Assembly (NCBI GenBank): GCA_022448365.1
Contig: JAKVCS010000003.1
Coordinates: 1,116,001 to 1,180,000 of the forward strand
Length of the DNA: 64,000 nt
Direction of reading: 5' to 3'
From: Saccharospirillaceae bacterium
Lineage (GTDB): Bacteria; Pseudomonadota; Gammaproteobacteria; Pseudomonadales; Oceanobacteraceae
Shown here: positions 29,434 to 38,241 of the stretch, in pieces
Layout: each line of letters starts with the position of its first letter
Position numbering within the stretch: the first letter of the stretch is position 1
Position numbers and translations under genes: made by a program
Notes under the pieces: model-generated
Databases searched by the model: none
What the model saw: only the letters and a program-made list of their open reading frames with translations
What the model was told of the DNA's origin: nothing

Positions 29434-30021
29434 ATGCATACCACCATGTTTGACACCCCGATCCTGAAGACCCTTCTGCGCTGGATATCCATCCTTGCGT
29501 TGAAACTGGCTGGCTGGAAAGCCGAAGGGGAAATTCCAAAGGATCTGAAAAAGTGCGTCATGATTGCGGCGCCGCACACCAGCAACTGGGATCTGCCTTT
29601 TATGCTGTTTATCGCGTTTAAACTCCGAGCGAAAATTTACTGGATGGGTAAAGAGCAAATATTCAAGCCTCCTTTTAAAAGCCTGATGATGTGGATGGGT
29701 GGCGTTCCTGTTGATCGCTCCAAAGCCAACAATATGGTTCAGGCATCCATTGACGCGATCAATGAAAATGATCAACTGTTTTTGATAGTGCCACCAGAGG
29801 GTACTCGTTCGAAAGTAACGTACTGGAAAACAGGTTTCTACCACATTGCACACGGTGCGGATGTTCCTATCCTGATGGGGTTTCTGGATTACAAAAATAA
29901 GCGCGGTGGCATTAAAGGTACCTATACCACTACCGGAGATATCGAAACCGACATGGAAGAAATTAAAGGCATTTACGCTGCGATCAGCGGCAGAAAAGAA
30001 GACCAATATCACGCCAACTGA
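29434..30021 (+). CDS. lysophospholipid acyltransferase family (PlsC-like) protein
   Basis: The product of about 195 residues has the acyltransferase motifs HTSNWD (HX4D), MWMGGVPVDRS and PPEGTRSKV. It is shorter than typical PlsC (about 240) and matches the small 1-acylglycerol-3-phosphate acyltransferase-like group, so the true substrate is open. Starts at 29395, 29434 and 29446 are possible; none has a strong ribosome-binding site. I prefer 29434 because the hydrophobic N-terminal helix then begins normally. Confidence 0.8.
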   Translation: MHTTMFDTPILKTLLRWISILALKLAGWKAEGEIPKDLKKCVMIAAPHTSNWDLPFMLFIAFKLRAKIYWMGKEQIFKPPFKSLMMWMGGVPVDRSKANNMVQASIDAINENDQLFLIVPPEGTRSKVTYWKTGFYHIAHGADVPILMGFLDYKNKRGGIKGTYTTTGDIETDMEEIKGIYAAISGRKEDQYHAN

Positions 30022-30108
30022 TAGCAGTCATTACCGACACAGGCCAACGATGCATTCTGGTCTGTGTTAAACTGCCCGACCGAGTTACCACACAGTTTTA
30101 TTGTCGTC

Positions 30109-30915
30109 ATGAGCAAGAAAAAGCGCCGCGATATTCCGCATTATCAGTTACCTATTATCGAAACCCACTTCCATCTGGATTACCTGAAAGAAGGAGAACC
30201 AGAAGAAATCCTGGCTGCCGGTCGTGCCATTGGGGTGGAACGCTTTATGACGATTGCCGTGCAACCCGACAATATGCCTACAGCACTTGGTTTGGCTGAA
30301 CGTCATGAAGATGTTTATGCAACATTAGGGGTTCATCCCCATGAGGCCGCTTCATTTGATGAGGCTGCGGACAACTACATTCAGACACATGCAACGAACC
30401 CAAAAATTGTTGCTGTTGGGGAAATCGGCCTCGATTATTTCTACGATCACTGTGACCGGGATGTACAAAGAAAAGTGTTTAAACGGCAGTTACAACTGGC
30501 CATTGATTGTGAACTCCCCGTCGTCATTCACACCCGCGAAGCAGACGAAGACACCATCGAAATTCTGCAGGAATACGCCCCCCAGATGCCAAAAAAGGGC
30601 GTAGTACACAGCTTTACTTCAGGGCTGGAGCTGGCAAAAATTGCAGTGGACTTAGGCTTTTGCCTTGGAATTAATGGCATTGTTACCTTCAATAAAGCCG
30701 ACAATGTTCGCGAAGTGGTAGCACAAACGCCATTGGAAAACCTGCTACTGGAAACGGATGCGCCGTATCTAACGCCAGTGCCTTATCGTGGCAATGAAAA
30801 CGCACCGAAGTATTTGCCGTTCATTGCCGAAAAAATCGCCGATGTGAAAGCAATATCGGTCGAGCAAGTATTGCAGCAAACCTACAGCAACTCTGTAAGC
30901 ACTTTCTTTAGCTGA
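30109..30915 (+). CDS. TatD family metal-dependent hydrolase
   Basis: TatD enzymes are Mg2+-dependent 3'-5' DNases of the amidohydrolase fold. The 268-residue product has the metal ligands in order: ETHFHLD, GEIGLDYF, VIHTREAD, VHSFTSG and ETDAPYLTP. I use ATG 30109; the frame extends to GTG 30064 without family support. It could be TatD, YcfH or YjjV type; the sequence does not decide. It stands alone, convergent with the histidine kinase operon. Confidence 0.88.
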   Translation: MSKKKRRDIPHYQLPIIETHFHLDYLKEGEPEEILAAGRAIGVERFMTIAVQPDNMPTALGLAERHEDVYATLGVHPHEAASFDEAADNYIQTHATNPKIVAVGEIGLDYFYDHCDRDVQRKVFKRQLQLAIDCELPVVIHTREADEDTIEILQEYAPQMPKKGVVHSFTSGLELAKIAVDLGFCLGINGIVTFNKADNVREVVAQTPLENLLLETDAPYLTPVPYRGNENAPKYLPFIAEKIADVKAISVEQVLQQTYSNSVSTFFS

Positions 30916-30952
30916 GTTGCCTGATCATAGCCACTGAGAGTGCTGGCATGAT

Positions 30953-32824
30953 TTATAACCAGCGCTCAAGTGCCTTGCGAATGGTCTCGACCTTCAGTGG
31001 TTTAGCAATGTAATCATTCATACCGGAATCGATACAGCGTTCATAAATCTGATCTGTCGTATTAGCAGTGCAGGCAACAATCGGTTGATGAAAACCAAAT
31101 TCACGCAGTTGCCTGCTGGTTTCAAAACCATCCAGGCCGGGCATCTGGCAGTCCATAAGAATCAGGTCGTAGCGATTGTTTATTACCACGTCTAAACAGC
31201 GTTCACCGGATTCCACAGTATCGACATTCATGTTACTGAAACTCTTAAGTAACATCTTTTCAGCAACCTTCATATTAACCAGATTATCCTCAACGATCAG
31301 AACCTGGCGTTGACTATCAGCCTGGACATTCCCAAAACCATCGCGACGCGCAACAACCTCGACCGGAAACTGAACCTCAACCTGAGTACCGCCACTGGCA
31401 TTGTCACGCAGAACCAGATGACCGCCCAGAATCTGACTGATGTGATTGGTAATTGTCAGACCCAATCCAACACCGTCGTAGCGCCGGCTGAAGGATGAGC
31501 TGGCTTGCTTGAATGCTTCCAGAACCTCACGTTTTTTCTGATCAGGGATACCAATACCACTGTCGGACACCTGAATCCAAAGGTAGCTCTGACCACCGCG
31601 CTCATGAATGCCCAATTCAACAATCACCATCCCCTCTTCGGTAAATTTCAGCGCATTATCAAGAAGGTGGCGGACGATTTGCCTGACCAGCGAAGGATCC
31701 GTACGGATGGCTTTGTTTTTCAGGCAACGGTCGTAGTCAACCACTAAGGAAATGCCTTTATTCATGGCAGATGCGGTAAACGCATCCATTAAGTTGGCCA
31801 GAATCTCCTCAACTTTATGATCCGAAAACAAAACCTGAAGTTTATTTTTCTCAGTATCAACAACAACCAGAACATCCTCCAACAGCTGTGTCAGATGGGT
31901 CAATGATTGCTCAGCCATGGCCTTATAATCATCAAATTCCGCCGCTGACTGCCCTTGCTCCATCAGTTGCAGCATACCAATGGCACCGTTAAGCGGGGTA
32001 CGGAATTCGTGGCTCATCATCGCCAGAAATTCACTTTTCGCACGGCTGGCTTGCTGAGTTTTGACCTGCTCCTCCATCAACCGCTCGGTGTACACTTTTT
32101 GATCTTCTTCCGCCTGTTGAAGCGAATAAGCAAGCTGATTGGCGCTTACCTGAAGTCGGCCAACTTCAGCCCCGTTTTCCACTGATATTCGCGCGCTGTT
32201 TTCCCCTCTCGCCAATCGTGAGAAAAACTCCGACAGCTTCTCGAGGGAAGCAATAATATCGTAAGACGTCAGATGGCTGACGAATGCAGCAATGAGTACC
32301 ACAATCAGTCCGGCGATTGCCGACTGCCACATAATGGTAATTTCGCGCTCACGCGTGAAGGCGTCGGTCATACTGAGGTTGATCGTCGCCAACAACTGAA
32401 ACTGCGGAGAACCCGCTTCGACCTCATCGTATTCAGAGAACTCATCCAGCGGTTCCAGCTTCATGTTCACCTGAAAGCTCAGGATATGGATATCTTCGAC
32501 TGCAACGGAATCGTACTGTTCATGCTTGAAGTTTAATAATTGCGCGCCAGCAGGATCCTGAAACTCAATCGCGACGACCCCTGGCTGCTGCAACGCAGGC
32601 TTTACCAAGGGATCAATCAGATCGTAGTTACCAGAAATAAGCGGGTACTCTACCGCTGCCGCAAGATCTTCAAGAATCAGCAAAGCGATACTGTTCTGTT
32701 CTGCACGCACATCGTCCCAACGCTGTAGCATATGGAATGCCGTCAGGATCAGGACGGCAGCACAGGTCGGAAATGCAGCAACCAATAAGATCCGACGACG
32801 CAACGACCACTGGCGAAACTTCAT
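30953..32824 (-). CDS. hybrid sensor histidine kinase (BarA/GacS-like)
   Basis: 623 residues: membrane helix about 12-31, a periplasmic sensor region of about 130 residues, second helix about 167-184, HAMP, HisKA with MMSHEFRTPLNG (phospho-acceptor His272), HATPase with NALKF and GVGLGLTI, and a C-terminal receiver (about 506-623) with the DCQMPGLDG phospho-acceptor. There is no Hpt domain, so a separate phosphotransfer protein or regulator must complete the relay. The ATG directly abuts the stop of the binding-protein gene, so the kinase is translated with it and probably reads its occupancy. Confidence 0.92.
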   Translation of the reverse strand: MKFRQWSLRRRILLVAAFPTCAAVLILTAFHMLQRWDDVRAEQNSIALLILEDLAAAVEYPLISGNYDLIDPLVKPALQQPGVVAIEFQDPAGAQLLNFKHEQYDSVAVEDIHILSFQVNMKLEPLDEFSEYDEVEAGSPQFQLLATINLSMTDAFTREREITIMWQSAIAGLIVVLIAAFVSHLTSYDIIASLEKLSEFFSRLARGENSARISVENGAEVGRLQVSANQLAYSLQQAEEDQKVYTERLMEEQVKTQQASRAKSEFLAMMSHEFRTPLNGAIGMLQLMEQGQSAAEFDDYKAMAEQSLTHLTQLLEDVLVVVDTEKNKLQVLFSDHKVEEILANLMDAFTASAMNKGISLVVDYDRCLKNKAIRTDPSLVRQIVRHLLDNALKFTEEGMVIVELGIHERGGQSYLWIQVSDSGIGIPDQKKREVLEAFKQASSSFSRRYDGVGLGLTITNHISQILGGHLVLRDNASGGTQVEVQFPVEVVARRDGFGNVQADSQRQVLIVEDNLVNMKVAEKMLLKSFSNMNVDTVESGERCLDVVINNRYDLILMDCQMPGLDGFETSRQLREFGFHQPIVACTANTTDQIYERCIDSGMNDYIAKPLKVETIRKALERWL

Positions 32825-33676
32825 TTATTTCGCCTCCTGCTGAGAAATGGCTTCTTGCAGTTTATGTTCCGGCGGGAGCAGCAAGTTAAGTGAACGCCCT
32901 ACTTGCTCGTTGTAGCGGACGTTAAAATAATGATTAAAGTCCGGCTCTGGCCAAGACCCTGTTTCAAGCCCCTGTTGTAGTATTTCTGATAAACGCTTAG
33001 CCACATCCGGAATATCGCTGTAGGTCGTCGCTAATGCACCGGCTTTAATATAAGCGCTGGAAGGGCCAATCAAAGGTTTATTCTGGCGATACGCCGTAAT
33101 CAGAATGTTCTTAATATTCGCTGAGCTATATAGCTTGGGATCATAAACACCGATTAAGGCTTCATTGTTACGCAGTAATTCCACCAAAGCCCGATTAAGA
33201 TTCTGATACTCAGAGACTGCATACCAACGCACATTGGCGATCTCCTTTACGGCCTTTACTGTTTGATGCCAGGGCGTAAGGTCAGCGACTAAAATACCAA
33301 AGGGTTTATCATCACCCAGAATCGTTGTTGCCAGGCGGATCTGGCGTGTCAGAGGGGGTTCAATAAAAATCGCTGAAGCGAGCTTACTTTTATACTGCTG
33401 CACTACTTTCCGACTGGTAAACACAGCAACAGCCAGCTGCTTGCCCCGCCAGCCAGACACAGCCTGGGGGCCAGCAAGAACAACGGCTTTATAAGAATCA
33501 ACAGGAAAGTCATCGGTAATCAGACCAACATCGACATCTTGCTGCAGCTGCTCAGAGAGCAACTGCGCCAGCTGTGTCACCGATCCCATTTTTTTGTGAC
33601 TTAAAACAGCAATATCAGCAGCTTCTGCCCGACTGATTACAGTCAGAAGCAGCAGAAGTTTGATTATCGTGTGCAT
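32825..33676 (-). CDS. periplasmic ABC-type substrate-binding protein
   Basis: The 283-residue product has a signal peptide (MHTIIKLLLLLTVISRAEA) and the two-lobed layout of the ABC_sub_bind (PF04392-like) family, with an early IAVLSHKK strand and GPSSAYIKAGALATTYSD. No permease or ATPase gene is nearby, so sensing or delivery to another system is more likely than a dedicated importer. The start ATG 33676 has AAGGA 4 nt upstream and lies 26 bp after the receptor gene. Confidence 0.75.
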   Translation of the reverse strand: MHTIIKLLLLLTVISRAEAADIAVLSHKKMGSVTQLAQLLSEQLQQDVDVGLITDDFPVDSYKAVVLAGPQAVSGWRGKQLAVAVFTSRKVVQQYKSKLASAIFIEPPLTRQIRLATTILGDDKPFGILVADLTPWHQTVKAVKEIANVRWYAVSEYQNLNRALVELLRNNEALIGVYDPKLYSSANIKNILITAYRQNKPLIGPSSAYIKAGALATTYSDIPDVAKRLSEILQQGLETGSWPEPDFNHYFNVRYNEQVGRSLNLLLPPEHKLQEAISQQEAK

Positions 33677-33702
33677 TGCATCCTTGCCTGCGAAGCCCAT
33701 GA

Positions 33703-35871
33703 TTAGAAGTTCAGACCAACCTGCAAGTAATACAAGTCATCAGTGGCATAGTCCTGATTACCGTAGACAAGAGGGTTGTCGTCAATGATATGATGCCAGA
33801 ACACTCCGATCCATGGTGTGTAACCATTTATTTGCCATTCTTTTCTGACATTAACCTCGTATCGACGATAACGGCGTGACGGGTTGTTCTCATATGCGTC
33901 ATACCAGAAATGTGAAGCCGTTGCATTCCAGCCATTGCCCGCATGATGCCAGCTGGCTACTATGCTGTCTTTTGCGGTGGCGCGGGTTTCTACGCGATTC
34001 AGGTTTTTAATTTCCTGGTCATCAAGGCCGGCAGTGCTGCCCAGTTCAAAGTTGGTATTAACGTATGCGGTAGCAATACGCAGCCAGTCTCGTTTAGTAA
34101 CATTCCAGGTAAATTGCAGCTCTGCACCGTCAATTGTCATTTCATTATCAGAGCTAATAACCGTGGTTTTTAAGGCAATGGGATTTGAGATTAACTGGGT
34201 TAGCTCATCCCGATAAAGTTTGAGGTCCCACTCAAAATCACCGGTTTTGCCATAATATCCCAGTTCAACACTGGTGATTTTTTCGTGGTCCAGGTCACGT
34301 TTTATATCGGCTTGGTTAACAAAAATGCTGCCAGAATCCAGATTCAGGTAATTGTCACTCAAGTCATTAATGCGGATACTGTAATCGGGCGATTGTTCAA
34401 CCAGATCGGGCGAACGCACAGCCTGAGAGAAAACAGCACGGATGCTATGTTGTGGCGCCAGCAAAAAATTCACGGCAAAACGCGGCGAGAAAGCATCGTC
34501 ATTCTGATCTTCGATTTCGTACATACCACCACCGTTAAAGATCAGCCAGTCGGTGACTCGCCACTCAGCATTCGCAAACAAGCGATAGGTATCGTTGTGA
34601 GCATTACCATCGAATAACGTTTTCGAACTCACGTCATCGCGACGCAAACTCACACCTGAAACTGTGCGGAACTGCGGGCTCCATTGCACGGTATCCTGCC
34701 ATTCAATGTCAAATCGCTGCTCCTGAACGCTGCGGTCAGTATATCCGCAAACTTCCTGGTAAGGGTTTACCCCTGGCACTAGAGCCCGACCAGCTGTTTT
34801 GGTAATCAACGCTAACTCGTCTTCATTAGCGGTCGCGATTAACTCAGCAGGAAATCCATTGCGAAACAAGGCATTCGCCAACCCGGGGTTGATTTGATAA
34901 AGCTTAAACAAATCCGGATCTATCCCCGCAGTAGGCACGCAAGCGTCAGCCTTTTGCGTGCGGCTATCGATTTGCCAGTAAGCCTGCAAATGAGAAAAAT
35001 GACGACTGCTGAACTCGTTATTCCATTTCACCCATAAATGCCCCTGCTCAGTTTTCTGATCGGGGAACGTTGTATCGTAAGCTTCTTCCTTACGAATATC
35101 AGTGTGTCCTTTTTTATAAGAGCCCTGAACATCCAAGTGTGAATAGGCATCAAGTTGTCGACTGACATAGGCGGAAACAAAACCATGCCGCCGGCTGTTG
35201 CGATACTCGTCTTTATTGGTCGCACCACTGCCATCAAAACCGTCATCGGCATTAATCTGGGCACTAACCCGGTAACTTAATTGATCCTCGGCTCCGGAGT
35301 AGCTTACAAATGAATCATCGTACCCCTGGTTACCGTTACGGTAGCGCACTCGAGTTCCGAGCGTGTCTGCCGGATGTTTACTGATGATGTTTATAACGCC
35401 CAAAAACGAATTGGCACCGTAAGTGGCCGCATTGGGTCCACGAGTTACTTCAATCCGCGCAATATCTTCAAGTGCAAGGGGAATATCATCCCAGACGACT
35501 GAAGCGATTGCCGCTTTGAATACCGATCGTCCATCAATTAAAACCTGTAATCGGCGCATGATATTAGGCGTCGAGGCGTGGTAGATAACGGATGCATTGT
35601 TTTCGTCATCGCCATGACCAATAAACATGCCCGGCACAAAACGCATCAATTCCGGAATGGTGCGCACACCCCAAGCCTGAATCTGCTCAGCGGTGATCAC
35701 GGTGACACTGGCAGGCACTTCCGCGCGCGGTTGTTTCAGACGCGCGGCGGTTAATACAACGGGAATATCGTCTTCGAGAATAAAGGGTGAATCCAGCTCG
35801 AACTCTTCGATTGCATTGGCTTTTATCGCAGTTAACAGCAGCAATGGTAATGCAAGTCCATGCCGTGTCAT
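33703..35871 (-). CDS. TonB-dependent outer membrane receptor
   Basis: A 722-residue receptor with a signal peptide (RHGLALPLLLLTAIKANA), a plug domain starting PVVLTAARLKQPRAEVPASVTVI and containing RLQVLIDGRSVF and EVTRGPNAATYGANSFLGVINI, and a beta barrel ending in a C-terminal Phe (LQVGLNF). The ligand cannot be told. Start choice is uncertain: the frame runs to 35967 with several ATGs and no strong ribosome-binding site; 35871 gives the most normal signal peptide. It is first of three genes with a binding protein and a hybrid kinase. Confidence 0.85.
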   Translation of the reverse strand: MTRHGLALPLLLLTAIKANAIEEFELDSPFILEDDIPVVLTAARLKQPRAEVPASVTVITAEQIQAWGVRTIPELMRFVPGMFIGHGDDENNASVIYHASTPNIMRRLQVLIDGRSVFKAAIASVVWDDIPLALEDIARIEVTRGPNAATYGANSFLGVINIISKHPADTLGTRVRYRNGNQGYDDSFVSYSGAEDQLSYRVSAQINADDGFDGSGATNKDEYRNSRRHGFVSAYVSRQLDAYSHLDVQGSYKKGHTDIRKEEAYDTTFPDQKTEQGHLWVKWNNEFSSRHFSHLQAYWQIDSRTQKADACVPTAGIDPDLFKLYQINPGLANALFRNGFPAELIATANEDELALITKTAGRALVPGVNPYQEVCGYTDRSVQEQRFDIEWQDTVQWSPQFRTVSGVSLRRDDVSSKTLFDGNAHNDTYRLFANAEWRVTDWLIFNGGGMYEIEDQNDDAFSPRFAVNFLLAPQHSIRAVFSQAVRSPDLVEQSPDYSIRINDLSDNYLNLDSGSIFVNQADIKRDLDHEKITSVELGYYGKTGDFEWDLKLYRDELTQLISNPIALKTTVISSDNEMTIDGAELQFTWNVTKRDWLRIATAYVNTNFELGSTAGLDDQEIKNLNRVETRATAKDSIVASWHHAGNGWNATASHFWYDAYENNPSRRYRRYEVNVRKEWQINGYTPWIGVFWHHIIDDNPLVYGNQDYATDDLYYLQVGLNF

Positions 35872-36100
35872 AAGTTTGCTAGTCAGCTTGCTTTTACAGA
35901 TCATTTTACAAGTCATAAAAAATTGTCTGGGCGCGGGGGCTCCATTGAGTCTAGGCATATACGGCACTTTAGTAAAAGGAATACCCTCACCTACAACTAT
36001 CGGCTGATATTTATACTGTTGGCAGGCTGTAAGAGCAAGCGTCTAGCCGCTATAATCCGGCCATTCCATTCATTAACCGAATCATTAACCGGAATTTATT

Positions 36101-36634
36101 ATGAGCTACAACGCGATTTCAGCTGGTAAAGATCTGCCTAACGACGTTTATGTTGTTATTGAGATCCCTGCAAACCACTCTCCGATCAAATACGAGATCG
36201 ACAAAGACATGGACTGCCTGATGGTTGACCGTTTTATGGCCACTCCAATGTTCTACCCAGCGAACTACGGCTACATTAATGACACTCTGGCTGACGATGG
36301 CGATCCATTAGATGTGCTGGTTGTAACTCCATACCCAGTGCAGCCAGGTTCTGTAATCCGTGCCCGCCCTGTTGGCGTGCTGAACATGGAAGACGAAGCA
36401 GGTGAAGATGCGAAGCTGGTTGCAGTACCACATGAGAAACTGACTCAGCTGTATAACGACGTTCAGGATATCAACGATGTACCTGAATTGCTGCGTGAAC
36501 AGATCAAGCATTTCTTCGAGAACTACAAAGACCTGGAAAAAGGCAAGTGGGTAAAAGTTCAGGGCTGGGGTAATGCTGACGACGCGCGTAAGATGATCGT
36601 CGACTCTGCCAAAGCTTACCACGACGCCAAGTAA
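36101..36634 (+). CDS. ppa: inorganic pyrophosphatase, family I
   Basis: Ppa hydrolyses diphosphate and pulls biosynthetic reactions forward. The 177-residue length equals E. coli (176), and the metal-binding signature [17 protein letters not shown] and the end [11 protein letters not shown] are conserved. Strong terminator downstream. Divergent from the TonB receptor operon. Confidence 0.98.
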   Translation: MSYNAISAGKDLPNDVYVVIEIPANHSPIKYEIDKDMDCLMVDRFMATPMFYPANYGYINDTLADDGDPLDVLVVTPYPVQPGSVIRARPVGVLNMEDEAGEDAKLVAVPHEKLTQLYNDVQDINDVPELLREQIKHFFENYKDLEKGKWVKVQGWGNADDARKMIVDSAKAYHDAK

Positions 36635-36645
36635 GCCAGTGTCGA

Positions 36646-36682
36646 ACAACAAAAAAGGAGCCATGAGCTCCTTTTTTGTTGT
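36646..36682. terminator. bidirectional terminator between ppa and the LOV gene
   Basis: A 16-bp perfect stem (ACAACAAAAAAGGAGC with its complement) around CATGA, with A6 and T6 runs inside the arms, lies between convergent genes. Confidence 0.88.
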
Positions 36683-36685
36683 CAG

Positions 36686-37141
36686 TTATTCGATACCAAA
36701 CTTCTGCTTCAATAAGCGTAACTCTTCTTCGGCTTTATCAGCCCGCTGTTCAGCGGCAATCTGAGCGGTGACATCTTTTTGTACGCCAATGTAGTACATC
36801 AGCTGGTCCAATTCGTTAAATACCGGTGAAATACTCAGCTCGTTCCAAAACAAGCTGCCATCCTTGCGGTAGTTACGAATCACAACACGAGCACTTTCGT
36901 CGTGTTCGAGTGCGACTTTGAGATCATTCAGCGCTTGCTGATCACGATCACCCGCCTGCAGAAAACGACAGTCTTGGAAGAGGATTTCATCCGCTTCATA
37001 ACCTGTCAGCCTCTCAAACGCTTTGTTCACGTAAATCAGAATGTTGTCATCACCTTCACGCTCGGCAATAACAATACCTTCGCTGGAAGCATCAACAGCT
37101 TTCTTCAGTAAATCAAGATCAATTGCCGTATTGGAGTCCAA
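36686..37141 (-). CDS. short LOV-domain blue-light photoreceptor
   Basis: A 151-residue single-domain PAS protein. The flavin-binding signature is present as DCRFLQAGDRDQ (GxNCRFLQ consensus, first Asn to Asp), with Cys58 as the cysteine that forms the photoadduct, and the later NYRKDGSLFWNELSISPV and YYIGVQKDVT segments. A charged C-terminal helix follows (about residues 128-149) with no output domain, as in the Pseudomonas putida short LOV proteins (about 140-150 residues). It is divergent from a LitR/CarH-like regulator, a pairing that suggests protein-protein signalling. Confidence 0.85.
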   Translation of the reverse strand: MDSNTAIDLDLLKKAVDASSEGIVIAEREGDDNILIYVNKAFERLTGYEADEILFQDCRFLQAGDRDQQALNDLKVALEHDESARVVIRNYRKDGSLFWNELSISPVFNELDQLMYYIGVQKDVTAQIAAEQRADKAEEELRLLKQKFGIE

Positions 37142-37250
37142 TGACCGCCTCCGGAGAGAAAAAGAACAAATTCATACCCGGTAATTTACTACGACACGTT
37201 GAGAAGAAAAAGATCAATGTCGAAGTTACGCATCACTTTTCGCCAATTCT

Positions 37251-37279
37251 TTTACATTGTGTATAAGTACTTATAAAAT
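37251..37279 (+). promoter_or_regulatory. promoter of the MerR/LitR-like gene with palindromic operator in the spacer
   Basis: TTTACA (37251-37256), a 17-bp spacer, and TAAAAT (37274-37279) match the sigma-70 boxes at 5 of 6 each. The perfect 14-bp palindrome TATAAGTACTTATA (37262-37275) fills the spacer and touches the -10. It is 36 bp before the regulator's ATG and is the likely autoregulatory site. Confidence 0.7.
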
Positions 37280-37314
37280 CAAGCCTCATAGCGAACCTAA
37301 AGTAAGAGTACACA

Positions 37315-38241
37315 ATGGCGAGTAGCAACAACGACGGTCAAGCCGCCTATTTTCCCATCCGGGTGGTTTCTCAGCAAACCGGTGTTAATGCAATTACACT
37401 GCGCGCCTGGGAGCGACGCTACAACCTGTTAAGTCCAAAACGCACAGCAAAAGGTCATCGCCTGTACTCTGACGTAGATATCCGTCTGATCAAACAAGTA
37501 GTTGGCTTGCTCAACCGTGGCATTCCCATCTCGCAGGCGCAAGCCATGCTGAGCGAGAACAGCATCGAGACGGCGCCACTGAAAGTCGACAGTGCAGAGC
37601 AAACCTCACAGTGGCAACACTACCGCGAGACGCTTCATCAGGCACTTCACAACTTTGACGAGCAGACGCTTGATGCTGTTTTTGAAGAAGCGACACGCTA
37701 TTTTCCGGTCGATATTACGCTGAGGTTTTTGTTAATCCCGATTTACAACCAACTGAAAGATCAGTGCCAGGCGGAATTGGGCAAAGCCAGGCTGGGTTTT
37801 TATTCGGCTTTTTTACAGGCTCGACTGGCAACCCGTCTATACGACAACAGCAATGCTGCTGCTCAGGAGCAAGCAGCAATTGCGATCACCAACTTCAGTC
37901 AGCAAGACGATGTATCGCTTCTGTTAATGGCAGTATTACTGAAACAACTCGGTTTGCGCCCTCATTATTTCAGTGGGTTTTTAAACGGCTCGAACATCAC
38001 AGAGCTGATCACATCCGGTCCGTGGCAAGCCTTCCTGGTACAAATGACGGAAAGCGCTGATTCAGCCCAGTTTAAGCAGCTGCAACAAGCGGCGATCGAG
38101 TCTGGCAAGCCCATCTTCGTTATCGGTCTGCCAACAACAATGAACGATACCCTGCCCCATCACAATCTGATTCCAGTCTCCAAAGACATTCAGGAATCCG
38201 CACTAACGGTTCGGGATTTATTAACAGGAATGCCGGCATGA
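37315..38241 (+). CDS. MerR-family regulator, LitR/CarH-like without cobalamin ligands
   Basis: 308 residues: N-terminal MerR winged helix (about 13-85, with ITLRAWERRY and KGHRLYSDVD), a four-helix cap-like region (about 100-180) and a Rossmann-like C-terminal domain. This is the layout of LitR/CarH photoregulators that bind adenosylcobalamin. Here the usual E-H pair of the cap is replaced (ARLGFYSAFL) and the ExHxxG motif reads SQQDDVSLL, so B12 binding is unlikely. In Pseudomonas putida such class II LitR proteins work with short LOV proteins, as I recall. It overlaps rsmC by 4 bp (ATGA). Confidence 0.85.
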   Translation: MASSNNDGQAAYFPIRVVSQQTGVNAITLRAWERRYNLLSPKRTAKGHRLYSDVDIRLIKQVVGLLNRGIPISQAQAMLSENSIETAPLKVDSAEQTSQWQHYRETLHQALHNFDEQTLDAVFEEATRYFPVDITLRFLLIPIYNQLKDQCQAELGKARLGFYSAFLQARLATRLYDNSNAAAQEQAAIAITNFSQQDDVSLLLMAVLLKQLGLRPHYFSGFLNGSNITELITSGPWQAFLVQMTESADSAQFKQLQQAAIESGKPIFVIGLPTTMNDTLPHHNLIPVSKDIQESALTVRDLLTGMPA

